A stretch of 25,786 bases of DNA from JAJFTV01 sp964426355 (GCA_964426355.1 CAYRRA010000036.1:1-25786), one strand, 5' to 3'. Numbered from the stretch's first letter, positions 1-8,334 are shown. Numbers and translations: made by a program. The notes: generated by a model from the sequence alone, not told the origin.

Positions 1-2248
1 GTGATTGCAGACCCGCATTTCGGTTTAAGAAATAATCCATTTCCTGCGGATAACCGGCAGCAACCACCACAAGCCGGTCGCTGTACTCTTCCATGGCTTT
101 CACAAGCGTATCAATCGCTTCCTGTCCAAAATCACGATCACCCCCACGCGCCAGCGTATAAGCCTCGTCAATGAATAAGATGCCATCCATCGCCTCATTC
201 ACTTTTTGGAGCGTCTTTTGTGCAGTCTGCCCAACAAAACCAGCTACCAAATCGTTACGGGTTACCTCTACAAGGTGACCGCGGGTTAACAATCCCATCG
301 AGCGGTACATCTTTCCCAACAACCTGGCAACCGTGGTCTTTCCTGTGCCCGGGTTTCCGATAAACAGCAAGTGGAGATGCCCCTGGTTCTTTGAGGGCGA
401 TTTTTTGCTGCGTGAGCGAAGAAGCTCAAACTGCTGTCGCTGCAAGGTGGTGCGCAAATATTCCCTGACAGGCTCCAAGCCCGTTAAATGATCCATCTCT
501 TGCCAAAGTTGTTCGAGCGAAAAACGGTTTTCCTTCAGGTATGCAGAATATTCTTCGGGCAAATCTTCCTTTTTTAGGGTCTCATCAGGGGTGAGTCCAT
601 TTTCAAATACCCGCACGGACCACTTTCGTTCTAAGGCATCTGCGATGTTGCGCATTTCACCTGCATTGCCAAAATGAGCATCACGCCCCTGCTGGAGGGT
701 ATGGATGACCTGTTTTAGCAAAAAGACCATCTCTTCTTCCACCGTAAAACCTCGATCGATCAACATCTGCATCAAAATTTGCTGGAGTTCATCTGCAGAA
801 AAATCAGCAAAATTGAAGTGGTTTTCTCGCGGGAAACGCCTCATCAATCCCGGGTTGGATTTTAGAAGGGAAGTCATTTGCTCAGGATAACCAGCCAGAA
901 TGACCACCAGGCGGTTGCGGTTATTTTCCAGGTGCGGTAGCAAAGTTTCGATTGCCTCAGCCCCAAACCCTCCGCGCTCACTTTCCGCCAACATATACGC
1001 CTCGTCCACAAAGAGAACCCCATCCAGGGCTTGCTCGATCACTCGTTCTGTTTTAAGCGCTGTGCCTCCCACGTGGTCAGCGACCAGGTCACTAGCCTTG
1101 ACTTCAACAAGATGCCCCCGTTTGAGCAGCCCCATGTGATGATAAACTTCCCCCACCAGGCGCGCCATAGATGTCTTCCCAGTGCCAGGGTTTCCGGAGA
1201 AAATCATGTGAAGCAACGGGCTTTCTGCCTGCTTCTTCTCACCTCGCATCCGCCTTACCTGATGCCAGGCTGCCATTTCACGAAAACGGATCTTTACCTC
1301 TTGTAATCCAATGAAACGGCTCAGTCGCTCATCCAGGGTCTGACGCGTGTCCCTTGTCGCAGAGAACCATCCCGCAGCCACAGCCCAATCGATATCCAGT
1401 TTCTGCCCCGCAGGGATTTGCTCCAACCTGTCCATCCAAAAACGCAGTGGTCTTTGTTCTGCTTCCATCCACCTCGCAAGCCTGGCAAGGTCAAATTCGT
1501 CCAGATTAAGCTGGTTTTGTTTCAGCCTCATGCGGAAAAGACGGATGATTTCTTTCTCCTGTGGTCCACCGACCCTGTCAACCGCCTGAGATTGACTTAA
1601 TACTTGCGGTTGGATCAGGTTGCGAAGCTCAGGGACAGGTAGCCTTTCGATGGATTGCTTCAAATCCTGGTATTGAGTGCTGGAAAAAAGCATCACACAC
1701 AGGTTTCGATTCTCCCCCGGTAATCGCTGCCAGTTTCCCAGAAGACCTGCAAGCGTGCGCTGGTCTTCGAAAAATCGTAACGTTGTTTCTGCTTGCAACA
1801 AGACAACCGCAGACCGCATGTTTTGGTCTTGCATAATGGCATCCAAAAGGCGGATTGCGTGAACATCTCCCATCCCCTGTTTGCCATCGAGAGATGGAGA
1901 GGCTGCATGAGCAGAGGAAAACAAGTTCATATCGTACAACGGTCCTTCCGCCAAAAAATACATCCGTCTCGATGAACCACCTTTCTCTTCAGTGGGCGTG
2001 GTTGGCGTTCGGGGGCGAGCTGAATCCCTGGAGAAGGGATCCAGAAAATAAACTGGTTTATGGGGTGCATGAAAAGCTACCCGTTTAAAACCTGAATTCT
2101 TCAATACCTGTAAAAGCGTTTCCTCAAGACCAATTTCAATTAAATCAAAGGAGATGTATCTATCCTCTAGACCCTCTCCAAACAGCAGCAAAATATGGGA
2201 GCCAGTACTATGTTGGAGTGCGGTCTCTATCCGTTCAATACCTTGCAT
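1..2248 (-). CDS. Tandem AAA+ ATPase, CbxX/CfqX (SpoVK/EccA-like) type, 3' end beyond the window
   Basis: The reading frame is open on the minus strand from an ATG at 2248 to the window edge (749 codons seen, no stop). Two consecutive AAA+ modules are visible. The first has Walker A GNPGTGKT near residue 352, Walker B GVLFVDEAY with Asp near 415, and an LMRRF arginine-finger-like motif near 470. The second has Walker A near 631 and Walker B GILFIDEAY with Asp near 694, and is cut by the edge. The style of the VDEAY/IDEAY box and the AGYPxxM strand is that of the CbxX/CfqX family, which includes rubisco activase CbbX and the type VII secretion ATPase EccA. Residues 1-320 have no Walker A but keep alternating hydrophobic strands, possibly a degenerate AAA fold. 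The gene lies 32 bp after a coiled-coil gene, and the two are preceded by a radical-SAM gene on the same strand. I infer a remodelling ATPase acting on a complex formed with those neighbours; the substrate is unknown. Confidence 0.9.
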   Translation of the reverse strand, partial: MQGIERIETALQHSTGSHILLLFGEGLEDRYISFDLIEIGLEETLLQVLKNSGFKRVAFHAPHKPVYFLDPFSRDSARPRTPTTPTEEKGGSSRRMYFLAEGPLYDMNLFSSAHAASPSLDGKQGMGDVHAIRLLDAIMQDQNMRSAVVLLQAETTLRFFEDQRTLAGLLGNWQRLPGENRNLCVMLFSSTQYQDLKQSIERLPVPELRNLIQPQVLSQSQAVDRVGGPQEKEIIRLFRMRLKQNQLNLDEFDLARLARWMEAEQRPLRFWMDRLEQIPAGQKLDIDWAVAAGWFSATRDTRQTLDERLSRFIGLQEVKIRFREMAAWHQVRRMRGEKKQAESPLLHMIFSGNPGTGKTSMARLVGEVYHHMGLLKRGHLVEVKASDLVADHVGGTALKTERVIEQALDGVLFVDEAYMLAESERGGFGAEAIETLLPHLENNRNRLVVILAGYPEQMTSLLKSNPGLMRRFPRENHFNFADFSADELQQILMQMLIDRGFTVEEEMVFLLKQVIHTLQQGRDAHFGNAGEMRNIADALERKWSVRVFENGLTPDETLKKEDLPEEYSAYLKENRFSLEQLWQEMDHLTGLEPVREYLRTTLQRQQFELLRSRSKKSPSKNQGHLHLLFIGNPGTGKTTVARLLGKMYRSMGLLTRGHLVEVTRNDLVAGFVGQTAQKTLQKVNEAMDGILFIDEAYTLARGGDRDFGQEAIDTLVKAMEEYSDRLVVVAAGYPQEMDYFLNRNAGLQS

Positions 2249-2280
2249 GATTTACCTGTAGAATGGGGTCAGCGTATTTT

Positions 2281-3660
2281 TCATTCACTGCGCTGCCTTT
2301 GGATATTTTTTATGTTTTCAAGCGGAACCACATACTGCATCAAGTTCTCTTCAACCACCGGTTGGGTGCTGGTTGTTCCAACCTGCAATCCATGCCTGGA
2401 CAAAGTCTGGTTGATCTCGCGAGCCCGTTGGCGTAGTTCAGAATTTGTGCGCAACTCAAGATCATGAGAATGTAGATGCAGTTCGTTTCTTCCATCCGTG
2501 CCTTCCGCTGGTTCTACCTGGATGATGACTTCGCTCCCCGCGAGGTTTTTTGCACTGGCAAGAAATGTTGTCCGCATATCGCCATCTAGATAACCTGATT
2601 CCTGGTAAGAGAAGCCCTGTTCTTGCAGTGCCTGTAACACGATATCTGCGATATTGATTCTTAGTTGCGAATTGATGACCTTAATTCTTGCATCGGTTAC
2701 CAAATCAAACAATTGTTCATTTAACACTGGCAGCGTTTCTTGAAGTAATTCTTTTAGATTAATCATATCGAGCATCGCTGAGTTTTGTTCCAACTGTTCA
2801 ACCAGACCGCTGAGATATTGATTTAACTCCGACAGCTTTCCTTGTGTCCAAAAATCAACTTCGATGTTTTGTTCAAGTTCATTCCCTTCCAGGTCGACTG
2901 CTTTAACGTTTGTGCTCTCTTGTGTTATCCAACGCAGGCTTCGCGTATGTTCCAATACAGCAACATACTGGGTTTGCCATTCAGACCACTTCTCCTCCAG
3001 TTTTATGCGTAAATCTGATAATGCCGCATAACAATCTTGTGCAGCAATTAATGCAGCTTCAGGAATATCGTCTTGAAAGTTCTGTTCAGCCCTGATAAGT
3101 TTATTCTCCAAAACCTGTAACTCACCGGGAGCAAATTTTTGATGGTCGTACGTCTCCGCAATAAAATGGTGAAGGTCAGTGGCAAATTCAAGCCAGTTTT
3201 GTGCCATCTCCCGCCGCCGTTCCTGTTCATCTGCCAGGCTGCTAAGATCCGTTTCGAGCTGCCTCAATTCAACCTGCCGCTGTTCATGTTCCTGGTGAAG
3301 CAAGCCAGAAAGCTCGCCCCAATGAGTGGATAATTCCTCCGAAAAATCGCTCCACATCTGCCCAGAATAGTCCTCCAGAGATCGGAGAAGCTCTTCTTGT
3401 TGAGAACGAAGCATGTTTTGGGTCGCCATTTCAGAATAACGAATCTCATCTTGAAAACCATCCATCATCCGAACAAAACTGTGCTGTCGTTGGTCTAAAG
3501 CTTCAAGCCCTTGCTGCACTGCAAATTGCGTTTCACGTTGCAATTCATTTTTTAACGCGGGGAGCTCTTTCTCCACAAATCTCTTTTTCATCTCTGCTTC
3601 GTGCAGTTTACGGTACTCTTCCTCGCTGATGGTGATTGTCGTCCGTTTGTGCGCACTCAT
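2281..3660 (-). CDS. Long coiled-coil protein of unknown function, middle gene of the radical-SAM/AAA operon
   Basis: This 459-residue protein matches no family I can name. Residues 1-12 (KRTTITIS then EEEYRKL) resemble the strand-helix start of a ribbon-helix-helix motif, but this is only a suggestion. From about residue 13 to 270 the sequence is rich in Glu, Gln, Leu, Lys and Arg in heptad-like patterns, with no membrane segment or signal peptide, so it should form extended cytoplasmic coiled coils. From about residue 315 to 440 the composition changes to a probable globular domain with several predicted strands (IIQVEPAEGTDGRNELHLHS region). A strong ribosome binding site (AGGAGG) precedes the ATG. 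The gene sits 28 bp after the radical-SAM gene and 32 bp before the AAA+ gene, so co-transcription is very likely. A scaffold or client role for the AAA+ ATPase is inference. Confidence 0.85.
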   Translation of the reverse strand: MSAHKRTTITISEEEYRKLHEAEMKKRFVEKELPALKNELQRETQFAVQQGLEALDQRQHSFVRMMDGFQDEIRYSEMATQNMLRSQQEELLRSLEDYSGQMWSDFSEELSTHWGELSGLLHQEHEQRQVELRQLETDLSSLADEQERRREMAQNWLEFATDLHHFIAETYDHQKFAPGELQVLENKLIRAEQNFQDDIPEAALIAAQDCYAALSDLRIKLEEKWSEWQTQYVAVLEHTRSLRWITQESTNVKAVDLEGNELEQNIEVDFWTQGKLSELNQYLSGLVEQLEQNSAMLDMINLKELLQETLPVLNEQLFDLVTDARIKVINSQLRINIADIVLQALQEQGFSYQESGYLDGDMRTTFLASAKNLAGSEVIIQVEPAEGTDGRNELHLHSHDLELRTNSELRQRAREINQTLSRHGLQVGTTSTQPVVEENLMQYVVPLENIKNIQRQRSE

Positions 3661-3688
3661 ATTTCCTGCCTCCTGTTCCCCTGGGTTT

Positions 3689-4342
3689 TCATCGCATGGC
3701 TGCCTGTAACTTTAAAGCCATTGCATCCATCGAAAGATCAAGCTTGTTCATCACCTTTGATAAGGGTCCATCCGGTAGACCGACAAAAAACAATTCACCA
3801 TCTTCCACATGGATTTCAACTTTTCGGCTGCTGGTTTCAAAATCGAAATCTTTCATACGCTCGGACAGGTGAATGATCCTTTGATTACTGCTGCCTCGCA
3901 ATCCCTGCTGATCGTCCTGGCTTGCGATATATTGTCCATCGATCAGGATATCGATCTCAAAAAGAAAACGTTGGATTGCGGGTTGGCAAAGGGATAGCAA
4001 GTCCTCGTAAACGAAACCGGTATAGCAGATGACATCCAATGATTGCCTTTTCCGCGCAAGCTGAACCAATCGTGTCAGGGCAGCTGCTTGCAGCATTGGT
4101 TCTCCGCCTGAAATGGTCAACCCACGCACGGGTTCAACCAGCAGTTCCTCAAATAATTCCTCTGGGGAAATCAGGCGGTTTACCTTGAACTGCCACCATT
4201 CCGGAGCAATACATCCGTCACATCGATGCGGGCAGCCCTGAACCCACAAAGCAGCACGCAAACCCGGTCCCAGCACACGTGTGGCAGGTGTAAATGCAGC
4301 AATATTAATCAGGGAATCTTTTCCATCCATAAGAATATCCAT
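3689..4342 (-). CDS. Radical-SAM/4Fe-4S activase-like protein (NrdG/PflA-type fold)
   Basis: The 217-residue protein carries the radical-SAM cluster motif CX3CX2C at Cys37, Cys41 and Cys44 (within VQGCPHRCDGC), followed by SGGEP at 78-82 that contacts S-adenosylmethionine. The short length, the early cluster and the following GxxISGGEP are like the glycyl-radical activases NrdG and PflA. No glycyl-radical enzyme or ribonucleotide reductase lies nearby. After the core (about residue 160) there is a C-terminal extension with the segment VEIHVEDGELFFVGLPDGP, not part of NrdG as I know it. It is the first gene of a three-gene operon with the coiled-coil protein and the AAA+ ATPase. The ATG at 4342 is used; a second in-frame ATG at 4330 (Met5) is possible because neither has a clear ribosome binding site. 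The activity is likely S-adenosylmethionine cleavage; the target is unknown. Confidence 0.85.
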   Translation of the reverse strand: MDILMDGKDSLINIAAFTPATRVLGPGLRAALWVQGCPHRCDGCIAPEWWQFKVNRLISPEELFEELLVEPVRGLTISGGEPMLQAAALTRLVQLARKRQSLDVICYTGFVYEDLLSLCQPAIQRFLFEIDILIDGQYIASQDDQQGLRGSSNQRIIHLSERMKDFDFETSSRKVEIHVEDGELFFVGLPDGPLSKVMNKLDLSMDAMALKLQAAMR

Positions 4343-4361
4343 CCAGCATTCTATTTATTCA

Positions 4362-4390
4362 ATTATAGAACAATTGTTTTATTTTTACAA
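4362..4390 (-). promoter_or_regulatory. Sigma-70-type promoter of the radical-SAM/coiled-coil/AAA operon
   Basis: On the minus strand a -35 box TTGTAA (4390-4385) is followed by exactly 17 bp and a perfect -10 box TATAAT (4367-4362). Transcription would start near 4355, about 13 nt before the ATG at 4342. The leader is therefore very short and carries at most a weak ribosome binding site. Confidence 0.7.
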
Positions 4391-4459
4391 GTCTAAAATA
4401 CCGGATATTTTTGCTATCTACTGTGGTATCCCCCATATCCATTTTTTCGACAGGTCAAG

Positions 4460-5149
4460 CTAAACTGGCTGCAGATAAATAAACCCAGCCACAGCCATAC
4501 CTAAAGATACCGTCTTGTCAACAACCAGCAATGTGATGGTTTCATTAAACGGTAGAATTTCCAAGATTTCCACAGTCGCGCCAGGTATCAGACCATTCTC
4601 TTCGAGAAATTTCATCAGCAGGCTGCGGTTCTCTGCATGTTCATGCACCCGGCGGATGATTCCGCGCGTATTAACTGATGCGTCCAGAATCGTTATCCAT
4701 TCCGCTGCCTGATCCTCATGACCAGGCACCGGGTTGCCATGCGGACACAAAAACGGGTCACCGAGCTGTTTTACCAGGCGCTCTTCTACATCCGCTGATA
4801 TGTAATGCTCAAGCTGATGAGCTTCATCGTGAAGACGAGACCAGGGCACGTTCAGCATATCTGCCAGCAGCCATTCCACCAGCATGTGCCTTCGCAGGAC
4901 AGTTTTTGCTGCTTCCGAGCCTTCTGTTGTGAGATGGATATGTTTATTTGGATCCAGGGTGATCCAACCATCCCGTACCATTCTCTTTAAAGTTACGGTT
5001 ACCGTCGGGGGGGATACTTGTAATAGTTCCGCAAGCCTGGCACCGATCACCTCTTCACCATCCCGCTGCAGGGTAAAAATCAACCAGAGATAATCTTCTA
5101 CGGTTGGGGTAGGGGTTTGCACACTTTCGCTTATCAATTCTGTCATCAT
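4460..5149 (-). CDS. DtxR/MntR-family metal-dependent transcriptional repressor
   Basis: The 229-residue protein has the three-part layout of the long DtxR/IdeR group: an N-terminal winged helix (about 15-75, including SPPTVTVTLKRMVRDGW), a dimerisation and metal-binding domain (80-150), and a C-terminal SH3/FeoA-like domain (about 155-229). Metal-ligand positions can be followed: His88 and Glu92, then LHDEAHQLEH giving His107, His111, Glu114 and His115. Where DtxR has Cys102, this protein has a histidine (His111), which could change iron versus manganese preference. A CPHGNP segment at 135-140 follows, as is usual in the family. The gene is divergent from feoA-feoB-feoC, with a 24-bp palindrome between them, so I infer an iron-responsive repressor of the feo operon and of itself. 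The first of two adjacent ATG codons is used. Confidence 0.9.
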   Translation of the reverse strand: MMTELISESVQTPTPTVEDYLWLIFTLQRDGEEVIGARLAELLQVSPPTVTVTLKRMVRDGWITLDPNKHIHLTTEGSEAAKTVLRRHMLVEWLLADMLNVPWSRLHDEAHQLEHYISADVEERLVKQLGDPFLCPHGNPVPGHEDQAAEWITILDASVNTRGIIRRVHEHAENRSLLMKFLEENGLIPGATVEILEILPFNETITLLVVDKTVSLGMAVAGFIYLQPV

Positions 5150-5182
5150 GCATCCATTGACTTATTATCTATTCGTAGTATA

Positions 5183-5206
5183 CTTTATTAGTATATACTA
5201 ATAAAG
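5183..5206. promoter_or_regulatory. Perfect 24-bp palindrome, probable DtxR-type operator between dtxR-like gene and feoA
   Basis: The half-site CTTTATTAGTAT is followed directly by its exact reverse complement, centred between 5194 and 5195. A shorter palindrome, AGTATACT, overlaps its left side (5177-5184). Read on the minus strand, the 5182-5177 segment is a TATACT -10-like box for the repressor gene, so a protein bound here would cover its promoter. On the plus strand the site lies about 90-110 bp before feoA. A 24-bp AT-rich dyad divergent to a DtxR-family gene is the expected form of its operator, but binding is inference. Confidence 0.65.
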
Positions 5207-5294
5207 ATTGCCAGTCAAAAAAAAGTAAGATTCTTATACAATTCTTATATTATTTTACATCGCAGCCTGTCGAAGTCAAGAAAAAAGAGGATTA

Positions 5295-5759
5295 TTGCGA
5301 GAGATGATTAAAAGGCTTAATGAACTAGTTCCAATGCAAGCAGGTAAGGTTACACGTGTCCGCGGAATGGGACCGCTCCGCCAGCGGTTAATGGATATGG
5401 GTCTGGTTCCCGGCGCTGAAATCAAAGTTGTACGGTTCGCACCCTTAGGCGACCCCATCGAATATCAAGTCAAAGGATATCATCTTTCTCTAAGAAAACA
5501 CGAAGCTCAGCACATCCTGGTAGATGTAGATGTCGTACCGCTCTCGCAGGTACAACCCGGCACTGTGGTAAAGGTGATTTCACACTTTTGCGGCAGGCAA
5601 TACAGCCAAAGGCTGACACTGATGGGGTTAAAACCCGGTTTGATCTTGCAAGTCATTGAAAACACGGGGCAAGGACCGATTACGGTTAGCGTGGATAACA
5701 ATAAGCTAAGAATCGGTCATAACATGGCAGAGCGAATTTTCATAGAACCCGTATCTTAG
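5295..5759 (+). CDS. feoA: FeoA-type ferrous iron transport protein with two fused FeoA domains
   Basis: The protein (154 residues from a TTG at 5295, or 151 from the ATG at 5304) is about twice the usual FeoA length of 75-85. Two SH3-like FeoA units are visible. Unit one contains VTRVRGMGPLRQRLMDMGLV at about 19-38 and ends near residue 76. Unit two contains SQRLTLMGLKPG at about 104-115 and runs to the end. Both keep the RLxxMGLxPG signature of the family. FeoA is a small cytoplasmic protein needed for FeoB-dependent iron uptake. The purine run AAAGAGG (5284-5290) is close to the TTG and far from the ATG, so the start is uncertain by three residues. feoB follows after 10 bp. The fusion may supply two docking units per FeoB. 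Confidence 0.9.
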   Translation: MREMIKRLNELVPMQAGKVTRVRGMGPLRQRLMDMGLVPGAEIKVVRFAPLGDPIEYQVKGYHLSLRKHEAQHILVDVDVVPLSQVQPGTVVKVISHFCGRQYSQRLTLMGLKPGLILQVIENTGQGPITVSVDNNKLRIGHNMAERIFIEPVS

Positions 5760-5769
5760 AAAGCGAGCT

Positions 5770-8100
5770 ATGACGATTAAACAAAAAACGATCCGGGTTG
5801 CCCTTGCAGGCAACCCAAATTGTGGAAAATCGACTATTTTCAACGCACTCACCGGTTCCCGCCAGCATGTAGGTAACTGGCCCGGGAAAACAGTGGAGAA
5901 GAAAGAGGGCTTTTGCCAGGTGGGGGATTCTAAGCTGGAAATTGTCGACCTGCCAGGAACATATTCTCTCACTGCATACTCACTTGAAGAAATTGTTGCC
6001 CGCGATTACATCATTTTAGAACAACCCGACGTTGTGGTTTCTGTCATTGATGCAACCAACCTGGAGCGCAATCTTTACCTCACGATGCAAATTCTTGAGC
6101 TCGGCGTGCCGTTGATCATTGCATTGAACATGGCTGACCTGGCAGAATCGCGCGGGATCCATATCGATGAGGCACAGCTTTCACAAGCGTTCCAGGCTCC
6201 CATCGTACGAACGGTAGCCAGCGATGGCAAAGGGGTCGGTGAACTGGTTGAAACCATCCTCCAAATTACCCAACACGAATCCTCTGACTTGTCAGCTCAA
6301 CCCGCTGACAGTTTGAAACCAGAAACAAAAACGCCACAGAAAAAAGCGAAGGGCTTTTCACCCGTATCACATGATCTTGCCTATACCCGCAGAGCTGATT
6401 TCCACATCGATTACGGGCGCGAAATAGAACAGGAAATTGTACGGCTGCAAACCGAACTGGAGAAAATTGTAGAACTGAGAAGCGCTTACCCTGTGCGCTG
6501 GCTGGCAATCAAGCTATTGGAACAGGACCCAAAAATCAGCGAACGCGTCAAGACTTTACCGGGCGGCAAAACCTTGCTCGAACTGGTGCAAAAAAGCGTG
6601 AAACATCTGCATTCCGTTTTTGATGAAGACCCCGACACGTTGATTGCGGACCGGCGTTATGGGTGGATTAATGGATTGGTGCGCGAGGTTGTCACTGTGG
6701 AAGGTCCGGGGCGCAGGCAAATCTCGGAACGCATTGACGACATCGTCACCAACCGTTTCCTGGGTATTCCACTTTTCCTGCTTTCCATGTGGCTGGTCTT
6801 TAAATTTACCACCGATCTCTCCGCCCCATTGTTGGATTGGGTAAGCGGTGTCATTCAGGGTCCTATCAGTCGCTGGCTGCTGGTTGTTTTAAATGCATTC
6901 AACCTGGATGGTACCTGGGTTGAGTCATTGCTGCTGGACGGCGTAATTGCCGGCGTGGGTAGCCTGCTGGCATTTGTGCCAGTTTTAATGGCGCTCTACT
7001 GTGCACTTGCCATTTTGGAAGATTCGGGCTATATGGCGCGTGCAGCCTTTGTGATGGACCGTTTTATGCATGTGTTAGGGCTGCATGGGAAGAGCTTCTT
7101 GCCGCTCATTGTTGGTTTCGGCTGCTCTGTGCCCGGCATTTTTGCCACGCGTACCCTAGAAAACGAGAAAGACCGCATTCTCACCAGCCTGATGGTACCT
7201 TTTATGAGCTGCGGTGCCCGCCTGCCGGTTTATGTGTTGATTGCTGGTATCTTTTTTGCCGAAAAAGCCGGACAAATGGTCTTCTGGATGTATTTCATCG
7301 GCATCACCATTGCGATCCTGGTCGGCTTGACCCTTAAGAATACTCTCTTCCGTTCACGCGAGGAATCACCGTTTGTGCTGGAGCTGCCCCCTTATCGCAT
7401 CCCCACCATCAAAGCCATCTGGTTTCACATGTGGGAACACACCTCATCCTTTATTCAAAAAGCTGGCAGCCTGATCCTGCTCATCAGCCTGTTCGTCTGG
7501 CTGTTATTGGCAATACCGGCAAACGGAAGCGGTAAATTTACTGAAGTAGAAATGCAATCCAGCGCTTTTGCGTCCATTTCCAACGGGTTTTCCTACCTGC
7601 TCAAACCAACCGGTTTTGGCAATTGGCAGAACAGCGGCGCATTAATCTCTGGTATTGCCGCCAAGGAAGTAATTGTCAGCACATTCATACAGGTATATGG
7701 AATGGAAATGGACGGGGCAGAAAAGATTGACCAGTCCTTTGGTGAAGATTTGGGCGAAATCATCACCAGCTTTTTCCAGGCACTGGTAGATATGCTCAAG
7801 TCAATCCCAAAGCTGGTGGGGATCGATTTGTTCGCTGATGAAACGGAGGAAGACCCTTCCGCCGTCATGCCGCTGGTGCATGAAGCATTTGAAAACAGCA
7901 GCGGAGGTCATCCTGACCTGGCAGCCTTCTCATTCATGGTATTCATCCTTACCTACACGCCCTGCATGGCAACGCTGGCTGCGCTGCGCAAAGAACTGGG
8001 GATACGCTGGATGCTGCTGAGTGCTTTTGGTCAGCTTTTCATCGCCTGGGTGATCTCAGTATTGGTCTTCCAGGGCGGCGTTTTGCTCGGATTGGGATAA
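5770..8100 (+). CDS. feoB: Ferrous iron transporter FeoB
   Basis: This 776-residue inner-membrane protein imports Fe(II). The N-terminal GTPase domain has G1 GNPNCGKST from residue 14, G3 DLPG at 60-63 and G4 NMAD at 120-123; the G5 loop is VASDGKG. A helical spacer region (about 170-310) includes a Lys/Pro-rich stretch. The membrane part has the two inverted Gate motifs: GFGCSVPGIFATRTLENEKD with following MVPFMSCGARLPVY, and the C-terminal TYTPCMATLAALRKELG. Length is close to the E. coli protein (773). It follows feoA by 10 bp and feoC starts 3 bp after its stop, so the three genes form one operon, probably under the divergent DtxR-type repressor. Confidence 0.97.
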   Translation: MTIKQKTIRVALAGNPNCGKSTIFNALTGSRQHVGNWPGKTVEKKEGFCQVGDSKLEIVDLPGTYSLTAYSLEEIVARDYIILEQPDVVVSVIDATNLERNLYLTMQILELGVPLIIALNMADLAESRGIHIDEAQLSQAFQAPIVRTVASDGKGVGELVETILQITQHESSDLSAQPADSLKPETKTPQKKAKGFSPVSHDLAYTRRADFHIDYGREIEQEIVRLQTELEKIVELRSAYPVRWLAIKLLEQDPKISERVKTLPGGKTLLELVQKSVKHLHSVFDEDPDTLIADRRYGWINGLVREVVTVEGPGRRQISERIDDIVTNRFLGIPLFLLSMWLVFKFTTDLSAPLLDWVSGVIQGPISRWLLVVLNAFNLDGTWVESLLLDGVIAGVGSLLAFVPVLMALYCALAILEDSGYMARAAFVMDRFMHVLGLHGKSFLPLIVGFGCSVPGIFATRTLENEKDRILTSLMVPFMSCGARLPVYVLIAGIFFAEKAGQMVFWMYFIGITIAILVGLTLKNTLFRSREESPFVLELPPYRIPTIKAIWFHMWEHTSSFIQKAGSLILLISLFVWLLLAIPANGSGKFTEVEMQSSAFASISNGFSYLLKPTGFGNWQNSGALISGIAAKEVIVSTFIQVYGMEMDGAEKIDQSFGEDLGEIITSFFQALVDMLKSIPKLVGIDLFADETEEDPSAVMPLVHEAFENSSGGHPDLAAFSFMVFILTYTPCMATLAALRKELGIRWMLLSAFGQLFIAWVISVLVFQGGVLLGLG

Positions 8101-8103
8101 AAA

Positions 8104-8334
8104 ATGACATTAATACAAGTATTGAAAGCGGTTGAAAATAGCAGCGGACCCATCCTCCCGAGCGATTTGAGCCGTGAATTAGGTATTGAACTGGCTGTAC
8201 TGGAAGGAATGCTCGAATTTTGGATTCGCAAGGGACGCATCCAGCGAGAAACGCAGGGGTATCAAACCTGCACACAATCCACTTGCCCGGCAGGGTGCCG
8301 GCTGTGCAGTATCAAAACGTCAATAAGACCCTGA
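8104..8334 (+). CDS. feoC: FeoC-like winged-helix protein with a cysteine cluster
   Basis: The 76-residue protein starts 3 bp after the feoB stop. Residues 1-52 fit a small winged helix (ILPSDLSRELGIELAVLEGM, then LEFWIRKGRIQRE), as in FeoC. It is followed by four cysteines at 56, 61, 65 and 68 in the pattern CX4CX3CX2C. FeoC proteins of enterobacteria bind an oxygen-sensitive Fe-S cluster through a similar cysteine set in the wing. The tail after the last cysteine is only eight residues. The role would be to regulate FeoB stability or activity in response to oxygen or iron. Position and motif make the call firm even though the protein is short. Confidence 0.85.
   Translation: MTLIQVLKAVENSSGPILPSDLSRELGIELAVLEGMLEFWIRKGRIQRETQGYQTCTQSTCPAGCRLCSIKTSIRP

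Noticed and set aside
5208..5239. TTGCCA ... TTATAC as a feoA promoter
   Set aside because: The spacing is 20 bp with weak boxes; several AT-rich alternatives exist, so no promoter is assigned.
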